The notes under the pieces: model-generated
What the model saw: the letters and a program-made list of their open reading frames with translations, nothing else
Database searches by the model: none
What the model was told of the DNA's origin: nothing
Part shown: in pieces, positions 8,908-17,430 of the stretch
How positions within the stretch are numbered: position 1 is the stretch's first letter
How the letters are laid out: every line of letters starts with the position of its first letter
NCBI RefSeq assembly: GCF_004362145.1
Contig: NZ_SNXC01000009.1
Span: 547,823-611,822 of the forward strand
Length of the DNA stretch: 64,000 nucleotides
Direction of reading: 5' to 3'
From: Marinomonas balearica
GTDB lineage: Bacteria; Pseudomonadota; Gammaproteobacteria; Pseudomonadales; Marinomonadaceae
Program-made: the position numbers and the translations under genes

Positions 8908-9302
8908 TTAATCATCCTAATACGACCGATAGAGCCTTTTTCATGAAGGAAACGGTTTTGAGTCGTCGCAATTTACATGTCACAAAGTGAGCTGCCAGTG
9001 CCGCCAAATCACTTAAAAAGGCGTATCAACAACTGGCTTGAAGTCATACAAATCACATTGCTCTGCCAATAGCGGTTTTTAGCAGGTTTATTTTGCCATA
9101 GCGTTAAATATTAGAACGAAAATTTTCATTAATTTACATAAAACACTACGAAAAATGAATGTGAAAAAACGTTGAATAATGTAACTAAACGGTTAATATG
9201 TAAGCCTATTTCACAAATGCAATGATATAAATCAAATAAATATGTAATAAATTGTTCAATTAATGTGCATTGACGGGTTGGTACTCGTTAGGAGTTGTCA
9301 AT
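8908..9302. other. 395-bp gap with divergent promoters of the efflux operon and the chemoreceptor gene
   Basis: There is no credible gene here. The last 200 bases are very AT-rich. An AGGAG site at 9290-9294 serves the chemoreceptor ATG at 9303. No regulator gene stands next to the efflux operon, so its control site, if any, should lie in this gap. I see no clear dyad of TetR or MarR type. Confidence 0.5.
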
Positions 9303-10982
9303 ATGAAGTTTATTAAAGATCGTCCCATCGGCCAAAAGATCGGCATGATAATAGGTGTGTTGGTTGTTTTGTTGGTTATTACGTCGTTGTTTGCGATTAA
9401 TCGCGTGAAATCAATTGGTTATGAGATGAACACGGTATACAAGGAAGATATTCCACTCACGGCACTTGTATCGGACATCACGGCTAAGCAACTAGAGAAA
9501 TCTCTATTGCTTGAACGTGCATTGCGTATTGCGGGCGTTAGTGCGGCTCACGAAACAATTGGTGAACTGTCTTATTCCATTCGCGCCTTAACAAATGACA
9601 TTGATTCAGAAATTAAAGAAGGTGAAGCCATTCTTCGCGCGGCAAAAGGCCATGCTTTGTCCAGTGTATTGGAAATTGAATTGGCTCGTTTAGAGGGTGT
9701 TCTTTTTTCAATAGAAAACGAACACGTAGAGTTAGACGCAAAAGCTGAACAGATTTTATCAAAACTGGAGTCAGGTGAACCTGTAAAAGACGATGAAACG
9801 CTGGCTCTTCAGGAAGTTGAGCATCAAATTAATAAGCATTTGGAAGACTTTCTTGCTGATGTTGGACGGATGACATCTAACTCCATGGAAACAGCGTTGC
9901 ATCATGAAGAATCTGCATTAGTAGAGTTGGTTGTGCTGTGTTTGATTTCGTCAATGGTGGGAATCGTGCTAGGTGCTGTAATGACGCGGTTGATTACTAA
10001 ACCAATCAAAAAGGCTGCGGAAATAGCGTACCAATTATCTCAAGGTGATTTGACTGTTAAAGTTGACACTTATTCTAATGATGAGGCGGGACAACTGCTA
10101 AATGCAATGAAGGTTATGTCTGAGCGTCTGCATAATATGATTAATGAGATCGCATCAGCGTCAGAACAATTGAAAGGTGCAACGTCAGAAGTTACGACAG
10201 TTACAACACAATCGGCACTGAATTTAAATACTCAGGCAGATAACTTAAATGAAGTCGTTACCGCTATGAATGAGATGACCGTATCTATTCAGGATGTTGC
10301 GAGCAATGCGTATAAAACGGTGGAAATCACAACGGATGCGGAAAAGCATGTGCGTCAAGGGACTGACGCCGTTCTGGTTGTGGATGGCTCAATTAATGAT
10401 CTTGCCGAAGAGTTTCAATTGACTCAAAAAACTGTTTCTAAATTGGATGTTGAAACGGAAAGTGTCAGCGCCATTTTGGATGTGATTACTAATATTGCAG
10501 AGCAAACTAACCTGCTGGCTCTCAATGCAGCGATAGAAGCCGCGAGAGCTGGCGAGCAAGGAAGAGGTTTCGCGGTTGTTGCAGATGAGGTTCGAACGCT
10601 TGCAAGTCGTACTCAAGAATCAATTGATGAAATACATAAAATGACGGTGCGACTGAAAACTGAAGCAAGTTCGTCTGTTAAGGCGATGGAGCAAGGCCAC
10701 ACTAAGACTCAAGAGACGGTTGAGGTTTCTGGGCGCGCGCAAAGTGCATTAATGGGTCTTTCTAAAGCGGTTTCAGACGTTAACAATATGAATTTGCAAA
10801 TTGCCAGTGCTGCTGAGGAGCAAAGCACGGTTTCAGAGCAGGTTAACGTATCAATTAATAGGGTTAGTGAGACGGCTAGAGAAAACTCTGATGGTGCTAA
10901 ACTGGTTGCTCAGGCTGCGGAGGAAATTTCAGTGCTCTCTGAAAACCTGAAAGAAATGATAGGTCAATTTAAGATCGCTTAA
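9303..10982 (+). CDS. Methyl-accepting chemotaxis protein
   Basis: This is a 559-residue inner membrane chemoreceptor. Residues 13-33 form TM1. The periplasmic part to about 205 is mostly helical, of the four-helix-bundle kind, without a recognisable PAS/Cache fold. TM2 (about 210-232) is followed by a HAMP domain (about 235-287) and a signalling domain whose hairpin tip contains [19 protein letters not shown] and [12 protein letters not shown]. No CheR-binding pentapeptide is seen; the end is MIGQFKIA. The ATG at 9303 has a good AGGAG site. A TTG 33 bases upstream keeps the frame open but would only add a non-membrane stub, so I rejected it. The ligand is unknown. Confidence 0.93.
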   Translation: MKFIKDRPIGQKIGMIIGVLVVLLVITSLFAINRVKSIGYEMNTVYKEDIPLTALVSDITAKQLEKSLLLERALRIAGVSAAHETIGELSYSIRALTNDIDSEIKEGEAILRAAKGHALSSVLEIELARLEGVLFSIENEHVELDAKAEQILSKLESGEPVKDDETLALQEVEHQINKHLEDFLADVGRMTSNSMETALHHEESALVELVVLCLISSMVGIVLGAVMTRLITKPIKKAAEIAYQLSQGDLTVKVDTYSNDEAGQLLNAMKVMSERLHNMINEIASASEQLKGATSEVTTVTTQSALNLNTQADNLNEVVTAMNEMTVSIQDVASNAYKTVEITTDAEKHVRQGTDAVLVVDGSINDLAEEFQLTQKTVSKLDVETESVSAILDVITNIAEQTNLLALNAAIEAARAGEQGRGFAVVADEVRTLASRTQESIDEIHKMTVRLKTEASSSVKAMEQGHTKTQETVEVSGRAQSALMGLSKAVSDVNNMNLQIASAAEEQSTVSEQVNVSINRVSETARENSDGAKLVAQAAEEISVLSENLKEMIGQFKIA

Positions 10983-11325
10983 CTAGAATTTACGTCATAT
11001 TTTTTCAAGCGGGTTGTTCGTGATATGCATTTATCTCGAAAAAGAAGTTTTATATCTTGTGCCTAGCTAGTCGCAAAGATGCGTCTTAGGGTGGTTTGCC
11101 TTGCTTTGAAAGTTTTTTATACAGGCGTGTTGTTTTAAAAGGGTCATTTTCATTTTGAAAATGACCCTTTTTTTGTATTTGACAAAAAAAAATTATTTTT
11201 TAATGGAAAAAGAGAAAAACAATATTCGCCTACTTTTCGATTTTAGAAAAGTTATTGCATTTAAAGATTAGATGTAAGATTCTATTGAAATATTATTCCT
11301 TTAATTGGTGTTTTGGTAGCACAAT
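10983..11325. other. 343-bp gap: chemoreceptor terminator and Lrp-gene promoter region
   Basis: It holds the terminator at 11137-11174, about 155 bases after the chemoreceptor stop, then a very AT-rich stretch (11176-11320) leading to the Lrp-type gene. No coding frame in it looks real. Confidence 0.5.
11137..11174 (+). terminator. Intrinsic terminator after the chemoreceptor gene
   Basis: A perfect 15-bp stem pairs 11137-11151 with 11157-11171 around a 5-base ATTTT loop. The right arm ends in a run of T (AAAATGACCCTTTTTTT). It is symmetrical enough to work in both directions. Confidence 0.85.
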
Positions 11326-11796
11326 ATGGACTTAGATGAGATTGATTTGCAAATACTTGCTCTTTTGCAGTGTGATGCTAGTATTTCCACAGAACTTGTT
11401 TCTCAGCATGTAGGTGTTTCAAAAACGCCTTGTTGGCGGCGAATGCAGCGTTTAGAGAAGCTGGGGTATGTAAAGAAAAAAGTCGCGTTGCTAGATGCAG
11501 ATAAGTTAGACCTAGGGGTCTCGGTGTTTGTTCAAATTAAGACGAACAGACACGATGCGAGCTGGGCTGAAGAGCTGACTGATGTAATAAATGATTTTCC
11601 AGAAGTCGTCGAATTTTATCGCATGGCAGGAGAGTACGATTATTTGCTTCGTGTACTGGTGAAAGATATCTCGGCCTACGATGAGTTTTATAAAAAACTC
11701 ATTCGCTCGACATCCCTAACGGATGTGACGTCAAACTTTGCAATGGAACAAATTAAATATACGACGGAGGTGCCCTTGGCTGCTCCGAAAATTTAG
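11326..11796 (+). CDS. Lrp/AsnC-family transcriptional regulator
   Basis: This 156-residue protein has an N-terminal helix-turn-helix (residues 5-52, LQCDASISTELVSQHVGVSKTP) and a C-terminal RAM/Lrp ligand-binding domain with the GEYDYLLRVLVKD stretch near 105. Family members bind amino acids and form octameric or higher assemblies on DNA. The gene lies nine bases before the PLP-enzyme gene on the same strand, so it most likely controls that gene, possibly in response to its substrate or product (perhaps cysteine or a related amino acid). The pairing is seen; the ligand is a guess. Confidence 0.92.
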   Translation: MDLDEIDLQILALLQCDASISTELVSQHVGVSKTPCWRRMQRLEKLGYVKKKVALLDADKLDLGVSVFVQIKTNRHDASWAEELTDVINDFPEVVEFYRMAGEYDYLLRVLVKDISAYDEFYKKLIRSTSLTDVTSNFAMEQIKYTTEVPLAAPKI

Positions 11797-11805
11797 GAGT
11801 GTAAA

Positions 11806-13434
11806 ATGTTAGAACAAGCGTCACTTATTCGTAAAATTCAAAGGTCTGTGAGTGATTCCTCTCCCATCATTAGCGGGCCGTTTGGTTTGAGAAAGCTGGT
11901 GTATGCTGATTATACAGCTTCTGGCAGAGCGTTAGATTTTATTGAAGATGCGATTCAAGATCACGTGCTGCCTTTTTATGCCAACACTCACACAGAGGCA
12001 AATGAAAGTGGTAGTCAAACAACTGCTTTTAGAGAAGAAGCCCGTGACGCTATTAGGACGTTAACTAACGCAAGCTCTGAAGATTTGGTTATTTTCTGTG
12101 GGAGTGGTGCTACTGCTGCCGTTAATGTTTTGATTTCGCAGTTGAATCTGAAAGGGCTAGATCAAGCTGGCAAAGACAATACCGTTATCATCCTCGGTCC
12201 CTACGAGCATCACTCGAATGAATTGCCTTGGCGTTCACTAGGGATCCAAATTTTACAAGTCCCGGTTAATGAAAGTGGCACTCCTTGTATGAACTCTCTT
12301 GAGGTTTTTTTAAAAGAGAATCAGGGGAAACGAATAGTGGCCAGCTTTAGTGCGGCTTCAAATGTGTCAGGCATTAGAACGAACGATGTTGAAGTTGGCT
12401 CGTTGTTAAACCGATACGGCGCCCTTTCTATTTGGGATTATGCCGCAGCGGCTCCCTACGTCAATATGGATATGAACCCGTCAGATGAGACGGCTCATAC
12501 TCAAGCTGCCAAAAGTGCAATGTTTTTTTCAATGCATAAGTTTGTTGGTGGTCCGGGCACGCCTGGCGTTCTTGTGGTTAAAAAATCCATAATTGCTAAT
12601 CACGAACCCAGTGTCATCGGGGGAGGTACGGTGTCATTTGTTACGCCTCAGGATCATACTTTTTTACCGATAGGTGAAAGAAGAGAAGAAGGTGGAACGC
12701 CGGATATTGTTGGCAGTATTAGGGCTGGGTTGGTTGCTAAACTAAAGCTTGCAGTAGGTGATGAATGGATTGAGTCCCGAGAAAAGGAATTAAGCGGACT
12801 TATTTTAGATCGGATAGGAGATCATCCAAATATTGAGATACTCGGTGAAAATCAGTCAAATAAGTTGACCATCACTTCTTACAGAGTAAAAGCCAATAAT
12901 GGGCAGTATATGCATCATGGCCTTATTGTAGCTCTTCTGAATGATTTATTTGGAATTCAGGTGAGAGGAGGGTGTTCTTGTGCTGGCCCATACGGACACT
13001 ATTTGCTCGGATTGGATGCGAGTACGTCCGATGAAATTCGAAAAGAACTTGAATGCGGAAATAAGTTTATTAAGCCTGGTTGGATTCGTTTTAATTTAAA
13101 CTACTTTCTACCGGATGCAGAAGCGGACTATATATTGTCTGCCATTATATACACCGCAACGCATGCAGAAAAATTAGCATCTTATTATCGATATGATGCC
13201 TCTCAAGACCGCTGGTGTCACATTCACCATGAGCGTAACGTCTCAAGTTTGGATCAAGTGTTTACGGATGCGGTTATAAAGCGACCAGCTGATGCTTGCA
13301 AAGATGAGGCGCTAAGTGAAGCAGATCAACATGCGTTTGATTACTACTTTAACGAAGCGAACAAGTTGATTGATAAGTTGATTGGAGAAAATGAAGCGGT
13401 TGCTTGCATACCTAAGCGGTTTGTTACGCAATAG
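11806..13434 (+). CDS. Class V aminotransferase-fold PLP enzyme, cysteine desulfurase-like
   Basis: This 542-residue protein is longer than IscS or SufS (about 400). It shows the class V fold: YADYTASGR near 33, NTHTEANESGS (60-70), CGSGATAAVN (98-107), the Schiff-base lysine in SMHKFVGGPGTPG (Lys245), and a conserved cysteine region RGGCSCAGPYGHYL (Cys390/Cys392) where desulfurases keep their catalytic Cys. The extra 120 residues at the C-terminus match no domain I know. It is probably a cysteine desulfurase or selenocysteine-lyase-like enzyme or a specialised lyase. It is co-directional with and just downstream of an Lrp-type regulator, and no Fe-S assembly genes are near, which argues against a housekeeping Fe-S role. 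Confidence 0.85.
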   Translation: MLEQASLIRKIQRSVSDSSPIISGPFGLRKLVYADYTASGRALDFIEDAIQDHVLPFYANTHTEANESGSQTTAFREEARDAIRTLTNASSEDLVIFCGSGATAAVNVLISQLNLKGLDQAGKDNTVIILGPYEHHSNELPWRSLGIQILQVPVNESGTPCMNSLEVFLKENQGKRIVASFSAASNVSGIRTNDVEVGSLLNRYGALSIWDYAAAAPYVNMDMNPSDETAHTQAAKSAMFFSMHKFVGGPGTPGVLVVKKSIIANHEPSVIGGGTVSFVTPQDHTFLPIGERREEGGTPDIVGSIRAGLVAKLKLAVGDEWIESREKELSGLILDRIGDHPNIEILGENQSNKLTITSYRVKANNGQYMHHGLIVALLNDLFGIQVRGGCSCAGPYGHYLLGLDASTSDEIRKELECGNKFIKPGWIRFNLNYFLPDAEADYILSAIIYTATHAEKLASYYRYDASQDRWCHIHHERNVSSLDQVFTDAVIKRPADACKDEALSEADQHAFDYYFNEANKLIDKLIGENEAVACIPKRFVTQ

Positions 13435-13750
13435 TATTTGTTCAAAATACTCTCAGTAGTGCTTAGCTATTGAAGGTATGAATATATTGGTCAATCAATT
13501 CTATATATTAAGTAAATATTAAGTGAAATTAATCTCATTTGCATTTTCATGAATCCGTTTCTAAAATATTAGTGAGATTTAAAGTGTACTTGGCTTCCAG
13601 GGAAGGTGCGTTATTTTGGAAGTTCTACGTTATTCTTAAGACTGTCTGAAGGAATCAGTGGCCAGATTTGGCTCAAAAGGTATGTAGCCAAAGTTATTGG
13701 TTCATACCTCTTTGATTATGTTGTTGGTTACGATTTACGAAGACGATTCG
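13435..13750. other. 316-bp gap between the PLP-enzyme gene and the small unknown gene
   Basis: It is AT-rich in its first half. TTG (13697) and ATG (13718) codons keep the downstream frame open but have no ribosome site and would add a non-conserved-looking leader. I see no hairpin with a T-run and no RNA gene. Confidence 0.4.
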
Positions 13751-14206
13751 ATGTATCAGTCACAAATTATTTTGCTACTTGAAAGCTATGAAGACATTAC
13801 GCAAAAAGCCAAACATGCGTATATGGAAGGTTTGATTGAAGAAGCGAGCAGCTACTATAAAGAAGCGTGTGATATTAGTACGCGTTTGCTTTCGTTCCCG
13901 ACGATATCTCATGACACGTTAAAACGTTGTGTGGATGCTTGTTCGAATTACTTCGATTTTTGCAATAATCCAAGTGATGATGATCAGAATGACTATTTGC
14001 ATAGTGTATCGTCGATGCTGATGGGGATTGTCGCAAGCAATCAAGAGAGTGATATGCGAATGGCTGCATTGGAAGCCTATGCCGATATTGCGAGATTGTC
14101 GTATTTGGTTGCTAAGTGTTGTCGATCTGAAAAAGCGCAGTCGGTGATATCCGACTTCTATCAGTGTTGGACTAAATATTCGCCATCTCTTGTTTGTTTT
14201 CACTAA
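13751..14206 (+). CDS. Small helical protein of unknown function
   Basis: I do not recognise this protein. From the ATG at 13751 it has 151 residues and begins MYQSQIILLLESYEDITQ. It is predicted mostly alpha-helical, acidic, with seven cysteines, no signal peptide and no membrane segment. The stretch AKHAYMEGLIEEASSYYKEA resembles a single TPR-like helix pair, so a protein-binding or regulatory role is possible. Starts at 13697 (TTG) or 13718 (ATG) would lengthen it by 18 or 11 residues; none has a strong ribosome site. It is convergent with gbcA and shares a bidirectional terminator with it. Confidence 0.6.
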   Translation: MYQSQIILLLESYEDITQKAKHAYMEGLIEEASSYYKEACDISTRLLSFPTISHDTLKRCVDACSNYFDFCNNPSDDDQNDYLHSVSSMLMGIVASNQESDMRMAALEAYADIARLSYLVAKCCRSEKAQSVISDFYQCWTKYSPSLVCFH

Positions 14207-14223
14207 CCGCTTTATATGAATGA

Positions 14224-14260
14224 AAAAACCCCAATAAGCTTTCTACTTATTGGGGTTTTT
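14224..14260. terminator. Bidirectional terminator between the unknown gene and gbcA
   Basis: A perfect 15-bp stem pairs 14224-14238 with 14246-14260 around a 7-base loop. An A-run opens the left arm and a T-run closes the right arm, so it can end transcripts from both convergent genes. Confidence 0.88.
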
Positions 14261-14280
14261 ATTTTTCGCTTCTTAATGGC

Positions 14281-15549
14281 TTAGGCTAAGTTGCTTTTGA
14301 TCGTTTCGCTGTACCATTCTAGGAAGTTAATAACACCAAATTCGTATGTTTCTGAATACGGTCCAGGTTGATACCCAACCGAATTAATGCCGAGTTGGTT
14401 TTGCTCGCCAAGAACACGATCTTGTTCGTTTGTTGCGTCCCAGACTTTTCTTAGACGTTCTGGGTCATAATCAACACCTTCAACTGCGTCTTTGTGTACA
14501 AACCACTTAGTTGTGACCATGGTTTCTTGAGCGGATATAGGCAATACACGGAACACAATAAAATGGTCTGATTGCATGTGGTTCCATGAATTAGGAAGGT
14601 GCAAAATACGCATGGAGCCTAATTGAGGGTTTTTAACTCGGCCAAGCATTTTTTTACAGCCCGCTTCGCCATCCATCGTCATTACTTTTACGCCTTTTTT
14701 CAAAGGCATGCGCACGATGCGATTTCGTAAACCCGGTCCATAGCTTTTGTGCTCGTGAGGAATGCCTTCTTCGTCCCATTTTTCAGCTTGATCCTTGTAG
14801 AGGTCTAGGAAATCCTGAGACGCTCGTGGATCGTTGATATCATCCCACTCAAGAAGCGTATTTAGAAGTTCTGGATGGCTGCCTGAGCAATGGTAGCACT
14901 CACGGTTGTTTTCTAAGACAAGCTTCCAGTTTGCCTTTTCATACATGTGTGACTCTACCGCTAACTTTGTATTCTCTACGTCGTAAGGTTCCATGTATTC
15001 TTCTAATGTTTGAAGAAACTCATCAAAGTCACCGGTAGGCTCTTCCTTGCCAATAGAAACAAATATGAAACCGCCAGCTGTTTTGCAGAAGGCTTTTTTA
15101 AGACCGTGTTGTTTGAGGTCAAATTCACCGCCCATTTCAGTGCCAGCGAACAGAAGGTTACCTTTTAAGTCGTACGTCCATTGGTGGTATGGACAAACTA
15201 AATTTGCGACTTTACCTCTGTGCTCCGTACATATGCGAGAGCCACGGTGACGGCACGTGTTATGAAAAGCGTTAACCGAGCCATCTGCATCGCGAAGAAT
15301 CAAAACTGGGTTTTGACCTATTTCTACCGTGAAGTAATCGCCACGTTTTGGTATTTCGCTCGTCATCCCGACAAAAAGCCATTCTTTTTGAAAGACTTCT
15401 TCCATATCAACGCGGAACATGTGTGGGTCATTATAAAGCGCGGCGTCTAATGAATAATTAGGTTGACGCGTTTCCAGTAGCGTTTTCATTTCTGCTTTTG
15501 CTTCCTGGAGAGTGGCATGACGTATATTTAGTAAATCATTCTGATTCAT
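14281..15549 (-). CDS. gbcA: Glycine betaine demethylase, Rieske oxygenase subunit
   Basis: This is a 422-residue aromatic-ring-hydroxylating-type oxygenase alpha subunit. The Rieske [2Fe-2S] ligands are Cys99-x-His101 and Cys119-x2-His122 (CRHRGSRIC and CPYH). The mononuclear iron site has His220 and His225 in NNRECYHCSGSHPEL. It matches the GbcA family, which with GbcB removes one methyl of glycine betaine to give dimethylglycine in the cytoplasm. The gene is divergent from gbcB across a 281-bp gap, and a GbdR-type regulator follows gbcB, which supports the assignment. The other steps of the route (dgcAB, soxBDAG) are not in the window. Confidence 0.93.
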   Translation of the reverse strand: MNQNDLLNIRHATLQEAKAEMKTLLETRQPNYSLDAALYNDPHMFRVDMEEVFQKEWLFVGMTSEIPKRGDYFTVEIGQNPVLILRDADGSVNAFHNTCRHRGSRICTEHRGKVANLVCPYHQWTYDLKGNLLFAGTEMGGEFDLKQHGLKKAFCKTAGGFIFVSIGKEEPTGDFDEFLQTLEEYMEPYDVENTKLAVESHMYEKANWKLVLENNRECYHCSGSHPELLNTLLEWDDINDPRASQDFLDLYKDQAEKWDEEGIPHEHKSYGPGLRNRIVRMPLKKGVKVMTMDGEAGCKKMLGRVKNPQLGSMRILHLPNSWNHMQSDHFIVFRVLPISAQETMVTTKWFVHKDAVEGVDYDPERLRKVWDATNEQDRVLGEQNQLGINSVGYQPGPYSETYEFGVINFLEWYSETIKSNLA

Positions 15550-15830
15550 CGCAGTATTCCCAAATGACGTAAAAATAGAAGGTTTTTCTCTCGACGAGCG
15601 TGATATTTATACTTCTTAGATTTCGCTATGCTCTCCCAATGTGGCGTTGTCAGAATGACTGTTTGCGACATGAGTAAGCATTTAATTCGACCTATAGCTT
15701 CGGCTCTGCTCTTGTAGTTAGTGGGATTGACTGCTTCGAGCAATAAAATGTCGCCCATGGTTAAATTGAGATGCGCCGCTGCGAACAAAATGGGCTGAAA
15801 TAAACGTTTTAAAGAAAAGGTGAGGGTCAT
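15550..15830. promoter_or_regulatory. gbcA-gbcB divergent control region
   Basis: This 281-bp gap should carry both promoters and the activator site. A dyad TGTC-N15-GACA lies at 15648-15670, and the hexamer GCGACA (15665-15670) recurs inverted as TGTCGC at 15749-15754. These are candidate sites for the GbdR-type activator; I do not recall its consensus well enough to claim a match. The whole gap is also open on the minus strand (an open frame of about 97 codons ending with an ATGA overlap at the gbcA start); see findings. Confidence 0.5.
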
Positions 15831-16958
15831 ATGACACAACTTGAAAACGAAGTGACAGGATCGGATTATTTAGCCCCTATTAATACTCAGACTTGGGTAA
15901 ATGGTCGCCACAATGTTCGTTGTGTGAATGTGGTTCAAGAATCTTGGGATGTACGAACTTTTAGTTTTATGGCTGAGCAACCAGTCATGTTCTTTTTTAA
16001 GCCGGGACAATTTGTCACGTTAGAGCTTGAAATTAATGGTGAGCAGGTAATGCGTTCGTACACTATTTCAAGTGCGCCCTCAGTACCATACAGCTTTTCT
16101 ATTACAGTAAAGCGGGTTCCAAGTGGCTTAGTGTCAAATTGGATTCACGACAATATGGTTGTTGGGTCCGAATTGGCGGTGCACGGCCCGGTTGGATTGT
16201 TTAACTGTATCGACTTTCCGGCAGAAAAAGTTCTGCTTTTAAGTGGTGGCGTTGGGATAACCCCGGTTATGTCAATGGCGCGTTGGTGGTTTGATACCAA
16301 TGCGAGTGTTGATACGATTTTTATTCACAGCGCTAGAACGCCACGTGACCTTATTTACCCTCGTGAACTAGACCATATGGCGTCTCGTGTTGAGCAGTTC
16401 AAACTCAACATAATCGTAGAAAAAATGGAAAACGGATTGCCTTGGAATGGCTATCGTGGCTACCTCGACATGGCCAAGCTGGAAATGATGGCACCAGATT
16501 TTATGGAAAGAGAGGTGTTTTGTTGTGGGCCTGGGCCTTATATGGCCGCTGTTAAGAAAATGCTGAAACAATGCGGATTCGACATGGCACGCTATCATGA
16601 AGAGTCCTTTGGTGCGACGCCAGAGTCTGTTGTCGAAGATGCGATTGAAAATGCAGAGGCTGCTGTCATTGAGGCAGATGCCATTGAGCGAGAGGACTTA
16701 CTTCGAATTGATTTTGAAAGTCAGGGTAAGAGTATTCAGCTTGCTCCAACAGAAACACTGCATACAGCTGCGGCGAAATTGGATCTTCATATTCCTAAAG
16801 CATGTGGTATGGGAATCTGCGGCACATGTAAGGTGAAAGTGCTACAAGGCGAAACCCATATGGAGCATAACGGTGGCATTACAGATGAAGACGTTGATGA
16901 TGGATACGTTCTATCGTGCTGTACCACACCTAAAACCGATGTCGTTATAGATTTTTAA
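15831..16958 (+). CDS. gbcB: Glycine betaine demethylase, ferredoxin reductase subunit
   Basis: This 375-residue electron-transfer protein has an FAD-binding barrel (RSYTISSAP near residue 75), an NAD-binding half (LSGGVGITPVMSM near 137-149) and a C-terminal plant-type [2Fe-2S] ferredoxin domain with ligands Cys325, Cys330, Cys333 and Cys363. It passes electrons from NAD(P)H to the Rieske centre of GbcA. An acidic, alanine-rich linker (about 258-290) joins reductase and ferredoxin parts. GTGAGGG ahead of the ATG is the ribosome site. It is followed by a strong terminator, so it is monocistronic. Confidence 0.92.
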   Translation: MTQLENEVTGSDYLAPINTQTWVNGRHNVRCVNVVQESWDVRTFSFMAEQPVMFFFKPGQFVTLELEINGEQVMRSYTISSAPSVPYSFSITVKRVPSGLVSNWIHDNMVVGSELAVHGPVGLFNCIDFPAEKVLLLSGGVGITPVMSMARWWFDTNASVDTIFIHSARTPRDLIYPRELDHMASRVEQFKLNIIVEKMENGLPWNGYRGYLDMAKLEMMAPDFMEREVFCCGPGPYMAAVKKMLKQCGFDMARYHEESFGATPESVVEDAIENAEAAVIEADAIEREDLLRIDFESQGKSIQLAPTETLHTAAAKLDLHIPKACGMGICGTCKVKVLQGETHMEHNGGITDEDVDDGYVLSCCTTPKTDVVIDF

Positions 16959-17430
16959 GTGAAATAAAGACTGTCGAATTTGTTCTCAGAGACATTAAGG
17001 TTAAGCAAATGAATCTAGTCTACACTTAATATTAATGACTCAAATGGTGTGTTCTTTCGCGGAGGGAATTCACTAGAAATAGTTTTCTTTATCGAAATCA
17101 TGAAAGCTGATCACTAAGATTCATAAGTGATCAGCTTTTTTTTCTTGTAAAAAAGGGCATATTGGTTTTTTATTAAATGAGTGTTCAATAAAAGTGCGTT
17201 ATAGGATTCTGTTTGATCTTCTAAGGTGCTTTTAAGTGTGAATCGAACGCTTTGCTATTCTTGTGTTAGTGAAGCTGAAGATTTTTCTGACGAACAATTT
17301 TTTCGTAAAATAATAATAAGTAAGTATTTTTTCTGATTTTAGAGTTTTTTAGCGATATTTTAGCAGCATACATGTTAATTGGTTCGTTTTTTGCTACATC
17401 GGAATTAATACCTATAAGAGGGCATGAGCA
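16959..17430. other. 472-bp gap: gbcB terminator and gbdR promoter region
   Basis: The first part holds the terminator at 17103-17140. The rest, especially 17250-17400, is strongly AT-rich and should carry the gbdR promoter. I find no RNA gene and no convincing small frame. Confidence 0.45.
17103..17140 (+). terminator. Intrinsic terminator after gbcB
   Basis: A 13-bp perfect stem (17103-17115 with 17126-17138) has a 10-base loop and is followed by a T-run. It lies about 145 bases after the gbcB stop. Confidence 0.8.

Noticed and set aside
9270..9302. Upstream TTG start for the chemoreceptor
   Set aside because: The ATG at 9303 has a proper AGGAG site and gives the usual short cytoplasmic stub before TM1.
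13919..14203. 94-codon minus-strand frame opposite the small unknown gene
   Set aside because: It is His/Arg/Ile-rich, has no ribosome site, and would be read against a frame with a more protein-like composition.
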